64,000 bases of DNA from Bradyrhizobium sp. CCGUVB1N3 (GCF_024199925.1 NZ_JANADR010000001.1:2480001-2544000), one strand, 5' to 3'; numbered from the stretch's first letter, positions 34,869 through 44,907 are shown. The notes: generated by a model not told the origin, from the sequence alone. A program made the numbers and translations.

Positions 34869-36404
34869 ATGCAAGATCCAATTCAGGTACCGTCGGACGG
34901 GTTCGATCCAAGCGAGCGCAAGTGCCCCGAGAAGGCGTTACGCGAGAGCGACGAGCGCTTTCGCACCTTGGTGCAATTCTCCTTCGACGTATACTGGGAA
35001 ACGGATGCACAACATCGCTTCATCCGCCAGGAGTTCGCCGAAACCCTTGCCGATCCGCCGGTCTCCGAGATTGGCAAAACGCGATGGGAAGTGCCTTATC
35101 TGGAGCCTGATGCGGAGGGTTGGCGCAAGCATCGGGAGATGCTGGACGCCCACCTCCCGTTCCGTGATTTCGAGCACGCGCGGCCGACGCCCGACGGCGG
35201 CAAGCGCTACGTGTCCGTATCGGGGCTACCCGTCTTCGACGAGAAGGCACACTTCCTGGGCTACCGCGGCGTCGGGCGCCACATCACGGAGCGCAAGCGC
35301 GCCGAACAGGCGCTGCGTGAGAGCGAGGCCCGCTTCCGCACCTTCGTGGACCACGCGACGGACATGTTCATGCTCCACAACGATGATGGTCGTGTTCTCG
35401 ACGTGAACCGAAATGCGTGCGAGAGCTTGGGCTACGGCCGGGACGAACTGATTGGGTCGATTCCGCTTTTCTTCGATCTGGAGATGGACGAAGCCGCCTG
35501 GCGGATCAACCGCGAGCGCCTCAAGGCCGGAGGCATCGCAACGCTGGAGAGCCACTATCATCGAAAGGACGGCACCGTGTTTCCCGTCGAAGTCCGCATG
35601 CGCGAGTTCTGCGAAGGCGGCCAGCGACAGACCATTTCATTGAGCCGCGACATCACCGAACGCAAACGAGCCGCCGAAACCTTCCGCGTGATGCAGGCCG
35701 AACTGACACACGCCAATCGCGCGGCGGCAATGGGACAGGTCACGGCTTCGGTCACGCACGAATTAAGTCAACCAATTACTGCGATGCTCTGCAATGCGGA
35801 GGCTGCGCTGAACTGGCTGGGATCGCGATCCCCGAACGTCGAGGAGGCACAGCGGGCGCTCGCATGCATCGTCGCGGACGCCAGACGAGGCGGCGAGATC
35901 ATCGGCTGGATCCGCTCCCTGATCAAGAGAGCTCCGACACGGAAAGAGAGCGTTGACGTCAATAGCGCCATCCTGGACGTCATCACCATAGCCCGCAGTG
36001 AATTGATCAAACATGGTGTTCTGCTCGAGACTGAACTCGCTGCGCACTTGCCGCTTGTCGAGGGCTACCGCGTCCAGCTGCAACAGGTCATTCTCAATCT
36101 GGTCCTCAATGCGATCGAAGCAATGAACTGCCTGGACGCGGGGGGACGGGAGCTGCGGATCAGCACGGTCGTGGATGCCTCAAATGCCGTTGTCGTTGCC
36201 GTCCGGGACAACGGTCCCGGTTTTGACGCGGCAATGGTCGACCGCTTGTTCGAGCCCTTCTACACGACCAAGCCCGGAGGTATCGGCATGGGCCTGTCCA
36301 TCTGCCATTCGATCGTCGAAACGCATGGAGGACGACTTTGGGCCGGTGCGAATGAACCAAGGGGCGCCGTGTTCCAGTTCAATCTGCCTCCCGCACCAGG
36401 GTAG
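34869..36404 (+). CDS. Soluble PAS-PAS histidine kinase, FixL-like catalytic core, orphan
   Basis: 511 residues with no membrane segment. ATG 34869 is preferred over the TTG at 34839. Two PAS/PAC modules (about 25-145 and 150-270, each ending in DITERKRA-type linkers) precede a HisKA variant with TASVTHELSQPITAMLCNAE (phospho-acceptor H297) and a HATPase (LNLVLNAIEAMN; VRDNGPGF; GGIGMGLSI). The kinase core is of the type found in many rhizobial oxygen/redox PAS kinases, but no haem ligand can be assigned to the PAS domains. There is no adjacent response regulator. Confidence 0.9.
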   Translation: MQDPIQVPSDGFDPSERKCPEKALRESDERFRTLVQFSFDVYWETDAQHRFIRQEFAETLADPPVSEIGKTRWEVPYLEPDAEGWRKHREMLDAHLPFRDFEHARPTPDGGKRYVSVSGLPVFDEKAHFLGYRGVGRHITERKRAEQALRESEARFRTFVDHATDMFMLHNDDGRVLDVNRNACESLGYGRDELIGSIPLFFDLEMDEAAWRINRERLKAGGIATLESHYHRKDGTVFPVEVRMREFCEGGQRQTISLSRDITERKRAAETFRVMQAELTHANRAAAMGQVTASVTHELSQPITAMLCNAEAALNWLGSRSPNVEEAQRALACIVADARRGGEIIGWIRSLIKRAPTRKESVDVNSAILDVITIARSELIKHGVLLETELAAHLPLVEGYRVQLQQVILNLVLNAIEAMNCLDAGGRELRISTVVDASNAVVVAVRDNGPGFDAAMVDRLFEPFYTTKPGGIGMGLSICHSIVETHGGRLWAGANEPRGAVFQFNLPPAPG

Positions 36405-36462
36405 TACACGTCACGGGGGGCGGTGCGCAGGCGGGAGCTCATCCACTGAATCGTGTTCTCGG

Positions 36463-36493
36463 CCACTGCCGCCGGCCTCGGCGGCGGCAGTGG
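36463..36493. terminator. Bidirectional hairpin terminator
   Basis: CCACTGCCGCCG pairs with CGGCGGCAGTGG as a 12-bp stem around a 7-base loop, between two convergent stops (kinase at 36404 and DUF3303 gene at 36510). Neither side has a strong U-run. Confidence 0.5.
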
Positions 36494-36509
36494 TTGTCGG
36501 GGTTGAAGC

Positions 36510-36785
36510 TCAACGCTTGGGTAGCGATGCCATGACCTCGCCCGCGTCTCCGTCCTCCAGGCAAGGCGTGACGGTCAACGGGAGCAGATCCGCCCATTGC
36601 GCGTGCCAACGATACATGGCCTTTGGATCACTCGATTCAGAGATCGCAAATCCCTGCCCGTTCATGCCATGCCAGCGGCCCAACATTTTCACGCCTTCAG
36701 GCGGAGCGCCACCGGTTTCCAGAAAGCGTGCGACAGCTGCATTGAAGGTGCCTTGAGGTACAGACCAAGTTGTTATGAATTTCAT
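36510..36785 (-). CDS. DUF3303 family protein, 91 aa
   Basis: ATG at 36785 is preceded by GGGAGA; the frame extends upstream to 36806 without a ribosome site. The sequence (MKFITTWSVPQGTFNAAVAR; GAPPEGVKMLGRWHGMNGQG; WADLLPLTVTPCLEDGDAGE) shows the DUF3303 pattern, a small alpha/beta dimeric-barrel-like fold of unknown function often found near stress or metabolism genes. It is transcribed convergently with the upstream kinase. Confidence 0.85.
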   Translation of the reverse strand: MKFITTWSVPQGTFNAAVARFLETGGAPPEGVKMLGRWHGMNGQGFAISESSDPKAMYRWHAQWADLLPLTVTPCLEDGDAGEVMASLPKR

Positions 36786-37224
36786 GCGAGTCTCCCATAT
36801 CTGCAATTGTTGGAAGAATGCCGCGGCTGCGCCGCTTGCGCACGATAGCGCCTATGCTTCGAATAACAACGGCGAATGAATGGGTTCGTTGGTTCGATCG
36901 AAGCCGCCGTTTGCAGAGCAACAAACCAGCACCGGTTTCGACCGAACGTGGCACCGGCGTCAAAATGCGACTTAGCGGGACATTGAGCAGGGCAGCACGT
37001 GTCAAAAAGGCCAAGACGCGACCAGGCGTGCAGAGCGACTCCTGGCGCGAAGCGGAAGTCCATCGAAGCTCAAGCTCGCCTGAGAGGTTGGAGCGCAATT
37101 GATCGGCATCAATTACAAGGCCGGTTTTCCCAGCCAGACTTGCAAATCTGGATGCCTGACAGACGAAACCATCGATTGCAGTTCTCCCAATTCACGTCGA
37201 GTGTGAGATTGCAAGGATCGGCAC
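36786..37224. other. Non-coding interval, no supported gene
   Basis: 439 bases of mixed composition. Several overlapping short frames exist on both strands, but none has a ribosome site, signal or recognisable domain. It may hold the remains of a decayed gene, but I cannot identify it. Confidence 0.4.
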
Positions 37225-38268
37225 GTGAGCAATCCGCGCAACCGCGTTGTTCAACTCCGGCGCTTCGGCGGTCCCGAAGAGCTGGAGGTGGTCGACGCTC
37301 CTCTGCCGACGGCTGGTCCCGGCGAGGTGCGCGTTCAGGTACTCGCCTCCGGGCTTGAGTACACCGACACTCTGATCCGACGCCACCTCTATCCGCAGAC
37401 AGCCTCGCGTCGGCCCCCCTTTGTCATGGGCTACGACGTCGTCGGCGAAATCGATCAGCTCGGCGATCGTGTGAGCGGCTTTCAGCTTGGTGACCGAGTG
37501 GCCGACATGACGGTGCTCGGATCGAACGCTGCCTATCGCACGCTTCGGGCGAGCGACTTGACTCTCGTGCCAGCGGGCCTCGACGCGGCGGAGGCTGCCA
37601 CGCTGATCCTCAGCTGGATGACCGCGTACCAACTCCTGCATCGCGCCGGCCGGGTGCAGTCAGGACAGCGCGTGCTGGTGCATGGAGCTGCCGGTGCGGT
37701 CGGTCAGGCGCTTCTCGTGCTCGGGGGTATAGCCGGGCTTCAGCTGTGGGGCGGAGCCCATGGGAAGCACGCCGCGCTGATCCGCGAGCTCGGCGCTACG
37801 CCGGTCGATTATCAACGCGAAGATTTCACGCGGGTCTTGCCGGGCGGATTTGACATCGTGTTCGACGGCATCGGGGAAAACGGCTATCGCCGATCATTCT
37901 CGGCCCTCAAGCGCGGCGGTCTGCTCTGCGCTTACGGCTACTCGGCGGGCGTGCAGAGTCACCGACGCATGCTCACCATGCTGATGTGGATCGCGCGACT
38001 GTACCTTTGGAGGTGGTTGCCTGGTGGCCGGCGGGCAATGTTCTATTCGATCAACGCAATGCGATTGCAGCATTCTGGGTGGTTTATGGAGGACCTGAAG
38101 CGCCTGTTCGCTTTACTCGGCAGCGGCGCTATCCATCCGCGTGTCGCAGCGCGGGTCTCGCTGGACGAAGTTGCTGAAGCGCATCGAAGCCTCGAAGCCG
38201 GTGGTCTTGAGGGCAAGCTCGTGCTGTGCCCAGATCTCTCGCCGCGACACGGCCAGCGTGCCGCCTGA
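37225..38268 (+). CDS. Medium-chain dehydrogenase/reductase, zinc-free
   Basis: 347 residues from GTG 37225. The N-terminal GroES-like fold has LASGLEYTDTLIRRHLYP and GYDVVGEID; the NAD(P)H site is HGAAGAVGQALLVLGG. It lacks zinc-ligand cysteines. A segment rich in aromatic and hydrophobic residues (RMLTMLMWIARLYLWRWLPG, about 249-268) is unusual for a soluble member and resembles the membrane-proximal patch of VAT-1-like reductases. It probably reduces quinones or enones; substrate unknown. The next gene is convergent and ends 17 bases downstream. Confidence 0.88.
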   Translation: MSNPRNRVVQLRRFGGPEELEVVDAPLPTAGPGEVRVQVLASGLEYTDTLIRRHLYPQTASRRPPFVMGYDVVGEIDQLGDRVSGFQLGDRVADMTVLGSNAAYRTLRASDLTLVPAGLDAAEAATLILSWMTAYQLLHRAGRVQSGQRVLVHGAAGAVGQALLVLGGIAGLQLWGGAHGKHAALIRELGATPVDYQREDFTRVLPGGFDIVFDGIGENGYRRSFSALKRGGLLCAYGYSAGVQSHRRMLTMLMWIARLYLWRWLPGGRRAMFYSINAMRLQHSGWFMEDLKRLFALLGSGAIHPRVAARVSLDEVAEAHRSLEAGGLEGKLVLCPDLSPRHGQRAA

Positions 38269-38285
38269 ATATCAGCGCAAGCAGT

Positions 38286-39479
38286 TCACCGCATCGTCGC
38301 AAGCTGGAGCGCGAGCGCGCAGGCGCGGTCGTATTCGTCGAGATTGATCCATTCGTCGATCGTGTGCGCCTCGTTCTGCCCCGCACCGAAAGTGACGGTC
38401 GGTATGCCGTGGCGGACCATCCAGTTGGCGTCCAGACCACCATTGGCGGCGCGGACGGCCGGCGTCCCTCCAACCGCGGCCACGGCCTCGATCGCGCGTT
38501 TGACGACGGGCAGGCTCTCCTTCATGCGGAACGGATAATAATCGGTCTCGGCCTTGAATTTGACGCGGCCGGACTTGCCTTGCGTGTTCTTGACGCGCTT
38601 GGCGGCCTTCTCGAACGCCGCCTTGTAGGCTTTGGTGATCTCCTTGAAAAACTTTCCATCGTGGCTGCGGCTTTCGCCGCGCACGTGCACATAGTCGGTG
38701 ACGACATTGGTTGCATCGCCTGCGGGGCGGCCCTCGCCGCCGGTGACCGGACCTACATTGCTCGTGCCCTGCCGCTTGCCCTTCACCACCTTGCCGAACC
38801 AGCCGCCGGCCTTCACCTCGGCGAGCGCAAGCGCAAGGATCATGGTCGAGCTGATGCCGCGCTCCGGCGCAACGCCGGCATGCGAGGCGCGGCCGAAAAT
38901 CTCGACATTCCAGCGATCCGCACCGACGGCGCCGATGGTGACGTTGGAGGCGGAGCCGCCGTCATAGTTGAAGGCCATGACCGGCGAGCCGAGCTCCTCC
39001 GTCTTGACGTGTCGCGCGCCATAGAGCCCGCTCTCCTCCCGCACGCAGAACAACAGCGTGATCGGCGGATGATCGAGCTGCTGCTTCGCAAGCTCAGCCG
39101 CCAACGTGACGAGAACGCCGCAGCCACAGCGGTTATCGCCGCCGAGCGCGGTCTTGGCCGCATTGACGATCTTGCGCCCCGACCGCTTCGGCTTCGCGCC
39201 GGCGCACAGCGGCACCGTGTCCATGTGGGTCATGAACATGATCCGCGGCTGGTTGTGCATCGCGCCGCGGCCGGGCAGATCGACGATGAGGTTGCCGGTC
39301 TCGGTCGGCACGGGAATGCGCGTGTTGGCATCGTCGAGGCGGATCGCCCCCGCCGGGACGCCGCTCTCTCGCAGCGCCGCCGTAAGCTCGCGCCCGATCG
39401 CCGCCTCCTTTCCAGTCACGCCCTCGACGGCAAGGAAGCGCATGAGGCGGTCAGTGGCGGCCTGGGTGTCGACGGACAT
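38286..39479 (-). CDS. M20 family metallopeptidase, PepT-like
   Basis: 397 residues from ATG 39479 (MSVDTQAATDRLM); the open frame continues upstream without a better start. Di-zinc ligands are in MTHMDTVPL, GGDNRCGCG, the catalytic pair in VREESGLYGARH, and the late histidine in NEAHTIDEW. The dimerisation lid is at about 190-310. The family removes N-terminal residues from tripeptides or hydrolyses related amides in the cytoplasm; the exact substrate is not visible. Confidence 0.9.
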   Translation of the reverse strand: MSVDTQAATDRLMRFLAVEGVTGKEAAIGRELTAALRESGVPAGAIRLDDANTRIPVPTETGNLIVDLPGRGAMHNQPRIMFMTHMDTVPLCAGAKPKRSGRKIVNAAKTALGGDNRCGCGVLVTLAAELAKQQLDHPPITLLFCVREESGLYGARHVKTEELGSPVMAFNYDGGSASNVTIGAVGADRWNVEIFGRASHAGVAPERGISSTMILALALAEVKAGGWFGKVVKGKRQGTSNVGPVTGGEGRPAGDATNVVTDYVHVRGESRSHDGKFFKEITKAYKAAFEKAAKRVKNTQGKSGRVKFKAETDYYPFRMKESLPVVKRAIEAVAAVGGTPAVRAANGGLDANWMVRHGIPTVTFGAGQNEAHTIDEWINLDEYDRACALALQLATMR

Positions 39480-39585
39480 GAATGATTCCCTTGATGGACG
39501 GTGCGAGCAAGCATCCGTTGCAGCGGCCGGTTCCGCAAGGCTCCTCACCGCAATTCGCCCGGCGATTCCGGCATCGCCCTCCGCT

Positions 39586-40161
39586 TCAAATGCAGAGGCT
39601 GAGCAGCTTGACGTGGCAATCCCTGGATTTCGGTCCACCCGAGGGAGCGGCGTCACGTTTCACGGCGACGACGGGCTCCTTGTCCTTTTTGCCCTTGCCC
39701 GGCTTCGGCTCGTAATCGCCCGCGATCACCATGGCCCAGTAGGTGCGCTTGCCGCTGGCATTCCTGGCGCTCGCGATTCCGACGCGGGATGCGTTGTGCA
39801 ACAAGAGGTTCTTGCGGTGCCCGGAGGAGTCGATCCACTGTCCCAGCGTCTTCTCGAAACTGTCATAACCATAGGCGATGTTCTCGGCGGCGCGCCCCGC
39901 ATGCGCCGGCGCGACCCGCCTGGTGAACGAGCCGAGGACTTCGTGGCTGAGATCGTCCTTGGCCGCCATGGCCTGCGCCTGCTCCAGCGCAATGCGGTCC
40001 AGCGTTGCATCACGCACGACGCGGGCCTCGCCGTGCTTGAGGCGGAAGCCGGAGATCAGCTCGGCCGGAGACTCGGCAGCCATGACAGGCGCGGCCAGCA
40101 GCACAAGGCCGGCCATCAGTCCGCTGACCATACGACGCGTCGTCGTCCCCCAGGCGCCCAT
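39586..40161 (-). CDS. Exported CAP/SCP-domain protein
   Basis: 191 residues from ATG 40161 (MGAWGTTTRRMVSG), which yields a signal peptide cut near VMA-AES; the longer frame to 40263 would displace it. The CAP domain motifs are LEQAQAMAAKDDLSHEVLGS, AENIAYGYDS, WIDSSGHRKNLL and TYWAMVIAGDY. Two C-terminal cysteines could not be paired with certainty (DCHVKLLSLC). It is probably periplasmic. Bacterial CAP proteins are linked to cell-wall or lipid binding, but no function is shown here. Confidence 0.9.
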   Translation of the reverse strand: MGAWGTTTRRMVSGLMAGLVLLAAPVMAAESPAELISGFRLKHGEARVVRDATLDRIALEQAQAMAAKDDLSHEVLGSFTRRVAPAHAGRAAENIAYGYDSFEKTLGQWIDSSGHRKNLLLHNASRVGIASARNASGKRTYWAMVIAGDYEPKPGKGKKDKEPVVAVKRDAAPSGGPKSRDCHVKLLSLCI

Positions 40162-40344
40162 CGGTCTCCAAGCCCGCGCGGTAATCCGCCGTTTCTCCAC
40201 CGGCAATGTGGACGCTTCAAGGCGCGCGCCAGGCATCGCCTCCATGTGAGCGTGTAATGGCACGAGGCCCGTACTTGCGCTAGCATTTCGTGGAAAGGTC
40301 GCCCGGCGAAAGCTGCGGCTGCAGAACCTTCGAGGAGCATTGTG

Positions 40345-41370
40345 ATGGAATACCGACGCTTGGGTTTGTCAGGGCTCACCGTGCCGGCGCTCAGTCTTGG
40401 AACTGGCACCTTCGGCGGGGTTGGTCGCCTCGCGGCGTGGGGCACCACCGATGCGACCGAGGCGCGGCGCCTGCTGGATATCTGCCTTGATGCCGGCGTG
40501 TCGATGTTCGACAGCGCCGACGTCTATTCGCTTGGCGAATCCGAGCGCGTGCTCGGCGAGGCGATCAAAGGTCGCCGCGACAAGGTTTTGATCTCGACCA
40601 AGGCGACGTTCCGCTTCGGCGATGGGCCCAACGACATCGGCTCATCACGGCAACATCTGCTCGCAGCGATCGACGGATCGCTCAAGCGGCTTGGCACCGA
40701 CTATATCGACCTGTTCCAGCTCCATGGCTTCGACGCCTTTACGCCGCCCGAAGAGGTGCTTGCGACACTCGATGGGCTCGTACGCGCCGGCAAGATCCGC
40801 TATGTCGGCGTTTCGAACTTCTCGGGCTGGCACCTGATGAAGTCCCTCGCCGTCGCCGACAAATACGGCTATCCGCGCTACGTCGCCAATCAGACCTACT
40901 ATTCGCTGATCGGGCGCGACTACGAATGGGAGCTGATGCCGCTCGGCCTGGATCAGGGCATCGGCGCTGTCGTCTGGTCGCCCCTCGGCTGGGGGCGTCT
41001 CACCGGAAAGATACGCCGGGGTCAGCCGAAGCCCGAGGTCAGCCGCTTGCCCAAAACCGCCGACTTCGGGCCGCCCGTACCCGACGAGCACGTCTATCAT
41101 GTCGTGGACGCGATCGACGAGGTTGCCAGGGAAACCGGGAAAAGCGTGTCGCAAATCGCATTGAACTGGTTGCTCCGGCGTCCGACGGTTTCGACCTTGA
41201 TCATTGGCGCACGCAACGAGGCGCAATTGCGCGAAAATCTCGGCGCGGTCGGCTGGTCATTGACCAAGGATCAGATCGAGCGGCTGGATGCAGCCAGCAA
41301 GGTGACGCTGCCCTATCCTTACTGGCACCAGCGGACGACCTTCACCGACCGCAATCCGCCGCCGGTCTAA
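40345..41370 (+). CDS. Aldo/keto reductase
   Basis: 341 residues from ATG 40345; GAGGAG at 40332-40337 gives seven bases of spacing, better than the adjacent GTG 40342. The catalytic tetrad is visible as D and Y in MFDSADVYSLGES, K in ISTKATF and H in FQLHGFD; the NADPH region includes VSNFSGWHL and late IIGARNEAQLRENL. TIM-barrel reductase of aldehydes or ketones in the cytoplasm; substrate not determined. Confidence 0.93.
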   Translation: MEYRRLGLSGLTVPALSLGTGTFGGVGRLAAWGTTDATEARRLLDICLDAGVSMFDSADVYSLGESERVLGEAIKGRRDKVLISTKATFRFGDGPNDIGSSRQHLLAAIDGSLKRLGTDYIDLFQLHGFDAFTPPEEVLATLDGLVRAGKIRYVGVSNFSGWHLMKSLAVADKYGYPRYVANQTYYSLIGRDYEWELMPLGLDQGIGAVVWSPLGWGRLTGKIRRGQPKPEVSRLPKTADFGPPVPDEHVYHVVDAIDEVARETGKSVSQIALNWLLRRPTVSTLIIGARNEAQLRENLGAVGWSLTKDQIERLDAASKVTLPYPYWHQRTTFTDRNPPPV

Positions 41371-41534
41371 GGCGGGTGAAATCGAGCGCCGGTGGATAGC
41401 GGCCGAGCGCGGCCGCCCTGCATGGCTGACCTACGGCTGCGCGCGGGCGCGCGCGCTTTACGCTTTCGCGAATTCCTGCTCCTCTACCCGACAAATCGGC
41501 CGGATCAACCGGCCTGCCGTAAGGGAGAGACGCG

Positions 41535-43169
41535 ATGAAGCTCGGCACTGCGATCGCGGAAATCATGAAGCGCGAGGGGATCGAGATCCTCTGCGGCTAT
41601 CCGGTCAACCACCTGATCGAGCACGCCGCGAAGGCCGAGATCCGCCCCGTGATGGTGCGGCAGGAGCGCGTCGGGATCCACATGGCCGATGCGATCTCTC
41701 GCGTTACGTCCGGGCGCTCGATCGGCGCCTTCTGCATGCAGCATGGTCCCGGCGCGGAGAACGCCATGGGCGGTGTCGCGCAGTGCTTCGGCGAGTCCGT
41801 CCCCGTGCTGGTGCTGCCGATGGGCTATCAGCGCAGGCTCTCGCACATCGAGCCGAACTTCAACTCCAGCGAGGTAATGAAGGCGTTCGCCAAATCCTCC
41901 GAGCCGATCATCCTCGCCGCCGAAGTCTCCAATATCTTTCGCCGCGCCTTCACCAGATTGAAGAACGGCCGCGGTGGTCCCGTGATTGTCGAGATCCCCG
42001 CGGACATGTGGAACGAGGAGGTGCCGGCCCCCCTCGACTACACGCCGGTGCTGCGCACCCGCTACGCCGCCGACCCTGTTCACGTGAAGGAGGCCGCGGC
42101 GCTTCTCATCAACGCCAAGCGGCCGGTGATCTATGCCGGCCAGGGCGTGCATTACGCGCAGGCCTGGCCGCAACTGAAGCGGCTCGCCGAGTGTCTCGCG
42201 ATCCCCGTCACCACCAGCCTCGGCGGCAAGTCGTCGTTTCCGGAAACGCATCCGCTCTCGCTCGGCTCGGGCGGGCTCGCCGTGCCGCGCGCGGTGCCGA
42301 AGTTCCTTGCCGAGGCCGACGTGATTTTTGGCATCGGCTGCTCCTTCACCGAGACCAGCTTCGGCATCGCCATGCCCAAGGGCAAGACCATCATCCATTC
42401 GACGCTCGACCCGAACCATCTCAACAAGGATGTCGAAGCCAAGGTCGGGCTCGTCGGCGATGCCGGCCTGGTGCTCGATGCGCTGCTGGACGAGATCGGC
42501 AAGACGGTCACGTCGGACCGTGATGCCTCGGCGGTTGCGGCCGAGATCGCGGCGTCCCACAAGGAATGGCTCGCAAAATGGATGCCAAAACTCACCAGCA
42601 ACGACGCGCCGCTCAATCCCTATCGCGTGCTCTGGGATCTCCAGCACACCGTCGACATCCACAACACCATCATCACGCATGATGCCGGCAGCCCGCGCGA
42701 CCAGCTCTCGCCGTTCTGGAAGGCGGTCGAACCCCTCTCCTATCTCGGCTGGGGCAAGACCACGCAGCTCGGCTACGGCCTCGGTCTCGCGATGGGTGCC
42801 AAGCTCGCAAAGCCCGACAAGCTCTGCATCAATGTGTGGGGCGATGCCGCGATCGGATTTACGGGCATGGATTTCGAGACCGCGGTGCGCGAGCGCATTC
42901 CGATCCTGTCGATCCTGCTCAACAATTTCTCGATGGCGATCGAGCTGAAGGTAATGCCGGTCTCGACCGAAAAATATCGCTCGACTGACATTTCCGGCGA
43001 CTACGCCGCGATGGCGCGCGCCTTTGGCGGCCATGGCGAGCGGGTGACCAAGCCTGAGGATATCGTGCCCGCGATCAGGCGCGGCATCCAGAAGACGCGC
43101 GAGGGCGTGCCGACGCTGCTCGAGTTCATCACCAGCAAGGAGACCGACGTGTCGCGGCCGGGGACATGA
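41535..43169 (+). CDS. Thiamine-diphosphate-dependent enzyme, acetolactate synthase-like
   Basis: 544 residues with the three-domain plan of the pyruvate oxidase/acetolactate synthase family. The ThDP-activating glutamate is E44 in RQERVGIHMADA; the cofactor motif is GDAAIGFTGMDFE ending in LNNFSM. The QHGPGAENA loop is typical. The FAD or acetohydroxyacid-specific segments are not clear, so it may be a decarboxylase, a ligase or an oxalyl/sulfo type enzyme. GGGAGAG ribosome site upstream. It probably runs on into the hydrolase gene 20 bases downstream. Confidence 0.88.
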   Translation: MKLGTAIAEIMKREGIEILCGYPVNHLIEHAAKAEIRPVMVRQERVGIHMADAISRVTSGRSIGAFCMQHGPGAENAMGGVAQCFGESVPVLVLPMGYQRRLSHIEPNFNSSEVMKAFAKSSEPIILAAEVSNIFRRAFTRLKNGRGGPVIVEIPADMWNEEVPAPLDYTPVLRTRYAADPVHVKEAAALLINAKRPVIYAGQGVHYAQAWPQLKRLAECLAIPVTTSLGGKSSFPETHPLSLGSGGLAVPRAVPKFLAEADVIFGIGCSFTETSFGIAMPKGKTIIHSTLDPNHLNKDVEAKVGLVGDAGLVLDALLDEIGKTVTSDRDASAVAAEIAASHKEWLAKWMPKLTSNDAPLNPYRVLWDLQHTVDIHNTIITHDAGSPRDQLSPFWKAVEPLSYLGWGKTTQLGYGLGLAMGAKLAKPDKLCINVWGDAAIGFTGMDFETAVRERIPILSILLNNFSMAIELKVMPVSTEKYRSTDISGDYAAMARAFGGHGERVTKPEDIVPAIRRGIQKTREGVPTLLEFITSKETDVSRPGT

Positions 43170-43188
43170 GCGACGCCAGCGGGGACGC

Positions 43189-44907
43189 ATGAGTGTCGGC
43201 CAGAATCTCGCCTGGCCCATCCGGCGGCAGATGCTGTCGCTGTCCGGCGTCGGCCTCATGCTGGGCGCGTTGTTCTTTGCGGCTGCGCTGACGCCGACAC
43301 TGATCCCGCGCAGCTATCTCACGCAAGGCGCTCTCGCCGGCGCCTGCTTTGCGATCGGCTACGCCGCCGGCATCCTCTGGCGCTGGCTGTGGCACTATCT
43401 CGAGCTGCCCGAGCCGTCGGCGCGGGTGCGATCGACCGCCAACGCGCTGGTCGCGGCCGGCTGCCTTCTCGTCGTCATCATTTACCTCAGACGGGCGGCC
43501 GAATGGCAGAACTCGATCCGCGCAGTCATGAAGATGGCCCCGGTCGAGACCGCGCATCCGCTCAAGGTCTGCGCCATCGCGCTGCTCACATTCGTCGTGC
43601 TTCTGGCGCTGGGGCGGCTGTTCGTGCTCGTCGTTCGTTTCCTGGCCGCGCGCAAAGGACGTATCATTCCGAGAAAGATCGCAAACGTCCTCGGCGTTCT
43701 CTTGGCGACGCTGCTGTTCTGGTCGATCGCCAACAACCTCCTCGTCCGCACCACCTTTCGCGCGCTCGATTCGTCCTTCCGCGAATTCGACGCCCTGATC
43801 GAGCCGGAGCGGCCGCAGCCGACGGCGCCCGGGAAAACGGGAAGCGCGGCATCACTGGTGAAATGGAATGAGCTCGGGCGCGCGGGACGCGAATTCGTGG
43901 CTTCGGGACCAACGGCTGCCGAGATCAGCGGCTTCACGGGCCGCGCCGCGCAGGAACCCGTGCGGGTCTATGTCGGTCTCGGTGCCCGCGACACGCCGCA
44001 GGCGCGCGCGAGACTGGCGCTGGACGAGCTCAAGCGCCAGCACGGCTTCGAGCGCGCGATCCTGATCGTCATCACGCCGACCGGCACCGGCTGGATCGAC
44101 CCGGCCGCGATGGGCACGGTCGAGTATCTCCACCACGGCGATGTCGCCAGCGTCGCGATGCAGTATTCCTATCTCAACAGCCCGCTGTCGCTGTTGTTTC
44201 AACCCGAATACGGCGCGGAGGCCGCGCGCGCACTGTTCTCGGAAGTTTACGGCTACTGGACGACGCTGCCGAGGGACAAGCGGCCAAAGCTATATCTGCA
44301 TGGTCTCAGCCTCGGCGCCATGAACTCGGAAAAATCCGCAGAGCTGTTCGAGACGATCGGCGATCCCATCGCAGGCGCGCTGTGGAGCGGGCCGCCGTTC
44401 GAAAGCCGGATCTGGCGCTCGGTCACCGCGAACCGCAATCAGGGCTCGCCGGAGTGGCTGCCCGAGTTTCGCGACGGCCGCTTCGTGCGCTTCATGAACC
44501 AAAACGGATCGACGGTGGCGGCAGATGCGCCCTGGAGCGCACTGCGTGTCGTCTATCTGCAATATGCCAGCGACGCGATCGTGCTGTTCGACTACCGCGA
44601 TGCCTACCGAGCGCCAGCCTGGATGAAAGCGCCGCGCGGTCCGGACGTGTCACCGGAGCTGCGCTGGTACCCCGTCGTGACGATGCTCCAGCTCGCCCTC
44701 GACATGGCGGTTGCGACCAGCACGCCGATGGGCTTTGGCCACGTCTACGCGCCCGAGCATTACGTCGATGCCTGGGTCGCCGTGACCGACGTGCAAGACT
44801 GGTCCGCCGACGCACTCGCGCGGCTGAAGGATCATCTTGCGGCAGCGGCGAGGAAGGCGGCCGAGCGCAGCACTGATGACAATCCCTACGCTGATCGCGG
44901 CGGATGA
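43189..44907 (+). CDS. Membrane-anchored alpha/beta-hydrolase (Abhydrolase_9 type)
   Basis: 572 residues. Four to five N-terminal membrane helices (about 20-195) are followed by a cytoplasmic or periplasmic alpha/beta-hydrolase domain with nucleophile elbow HGLSLGAMNS (S374) and a late histidine in GFGHVYAPEHYVD. The layout with N-terminal membrane region matches the Abhydrolase_9_N plus Abhydrolase_9 pair. Substrate unknown. It ends seven bases before the convergent MFS gene stop. Confidence 0.88.
   Translation: MSVGQNLAWPIRRQMLSLSGVGLMLGALFFAAALTPTLIPRSYLTQGALAGACFAIGYAAGILWRWLWHYLELPEPSARVRSTANALVAAGCLLVVIIYLRRAAEWQNSIRAVMKMAPVETAHPLKVCAIALLTFVVLLALGRLFVLVVRFLAARKGRIIPRKIANVLGVLLATLLFWSIANNLLVRTTFRALDSSFREFDALIEPERPQPTAPGKTGSAASLVKWNELGRAGREFVASGPTAAEISGFTGRAAQEPVRVYVGLGARDTPQARARLALDELKRQHGFERAILIVITPTGTGWIDPAAMGTVEYLHHGDVASVAMQYSYLNSPLSLLFQPEYGAEAARALFSEVYGYWTTLPRDKRPKLYLHGLSLGAMNSEKSAELFETIGDPIAGALWSGPPFESRIWRSVTANRNQGSPEWLPEFRDGRFVRFMNQNGSTVAADAPWSALRVVYLQYASDAIVLFDYRDAYRAPAWMKAPRGPDVSPELRWYPVVTMLQLALDMAVATSTPMGFGHVYAPEHYVDAWVAVTDVQDWSADALARLKDHLAAAARKAAERSTDDNPYADRGG

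Noticed and set aside
36786..37224. Small ORFs on both strands in this gap
   Set aside because: None has a ribosome site, biased codon use or recognisable sequence.
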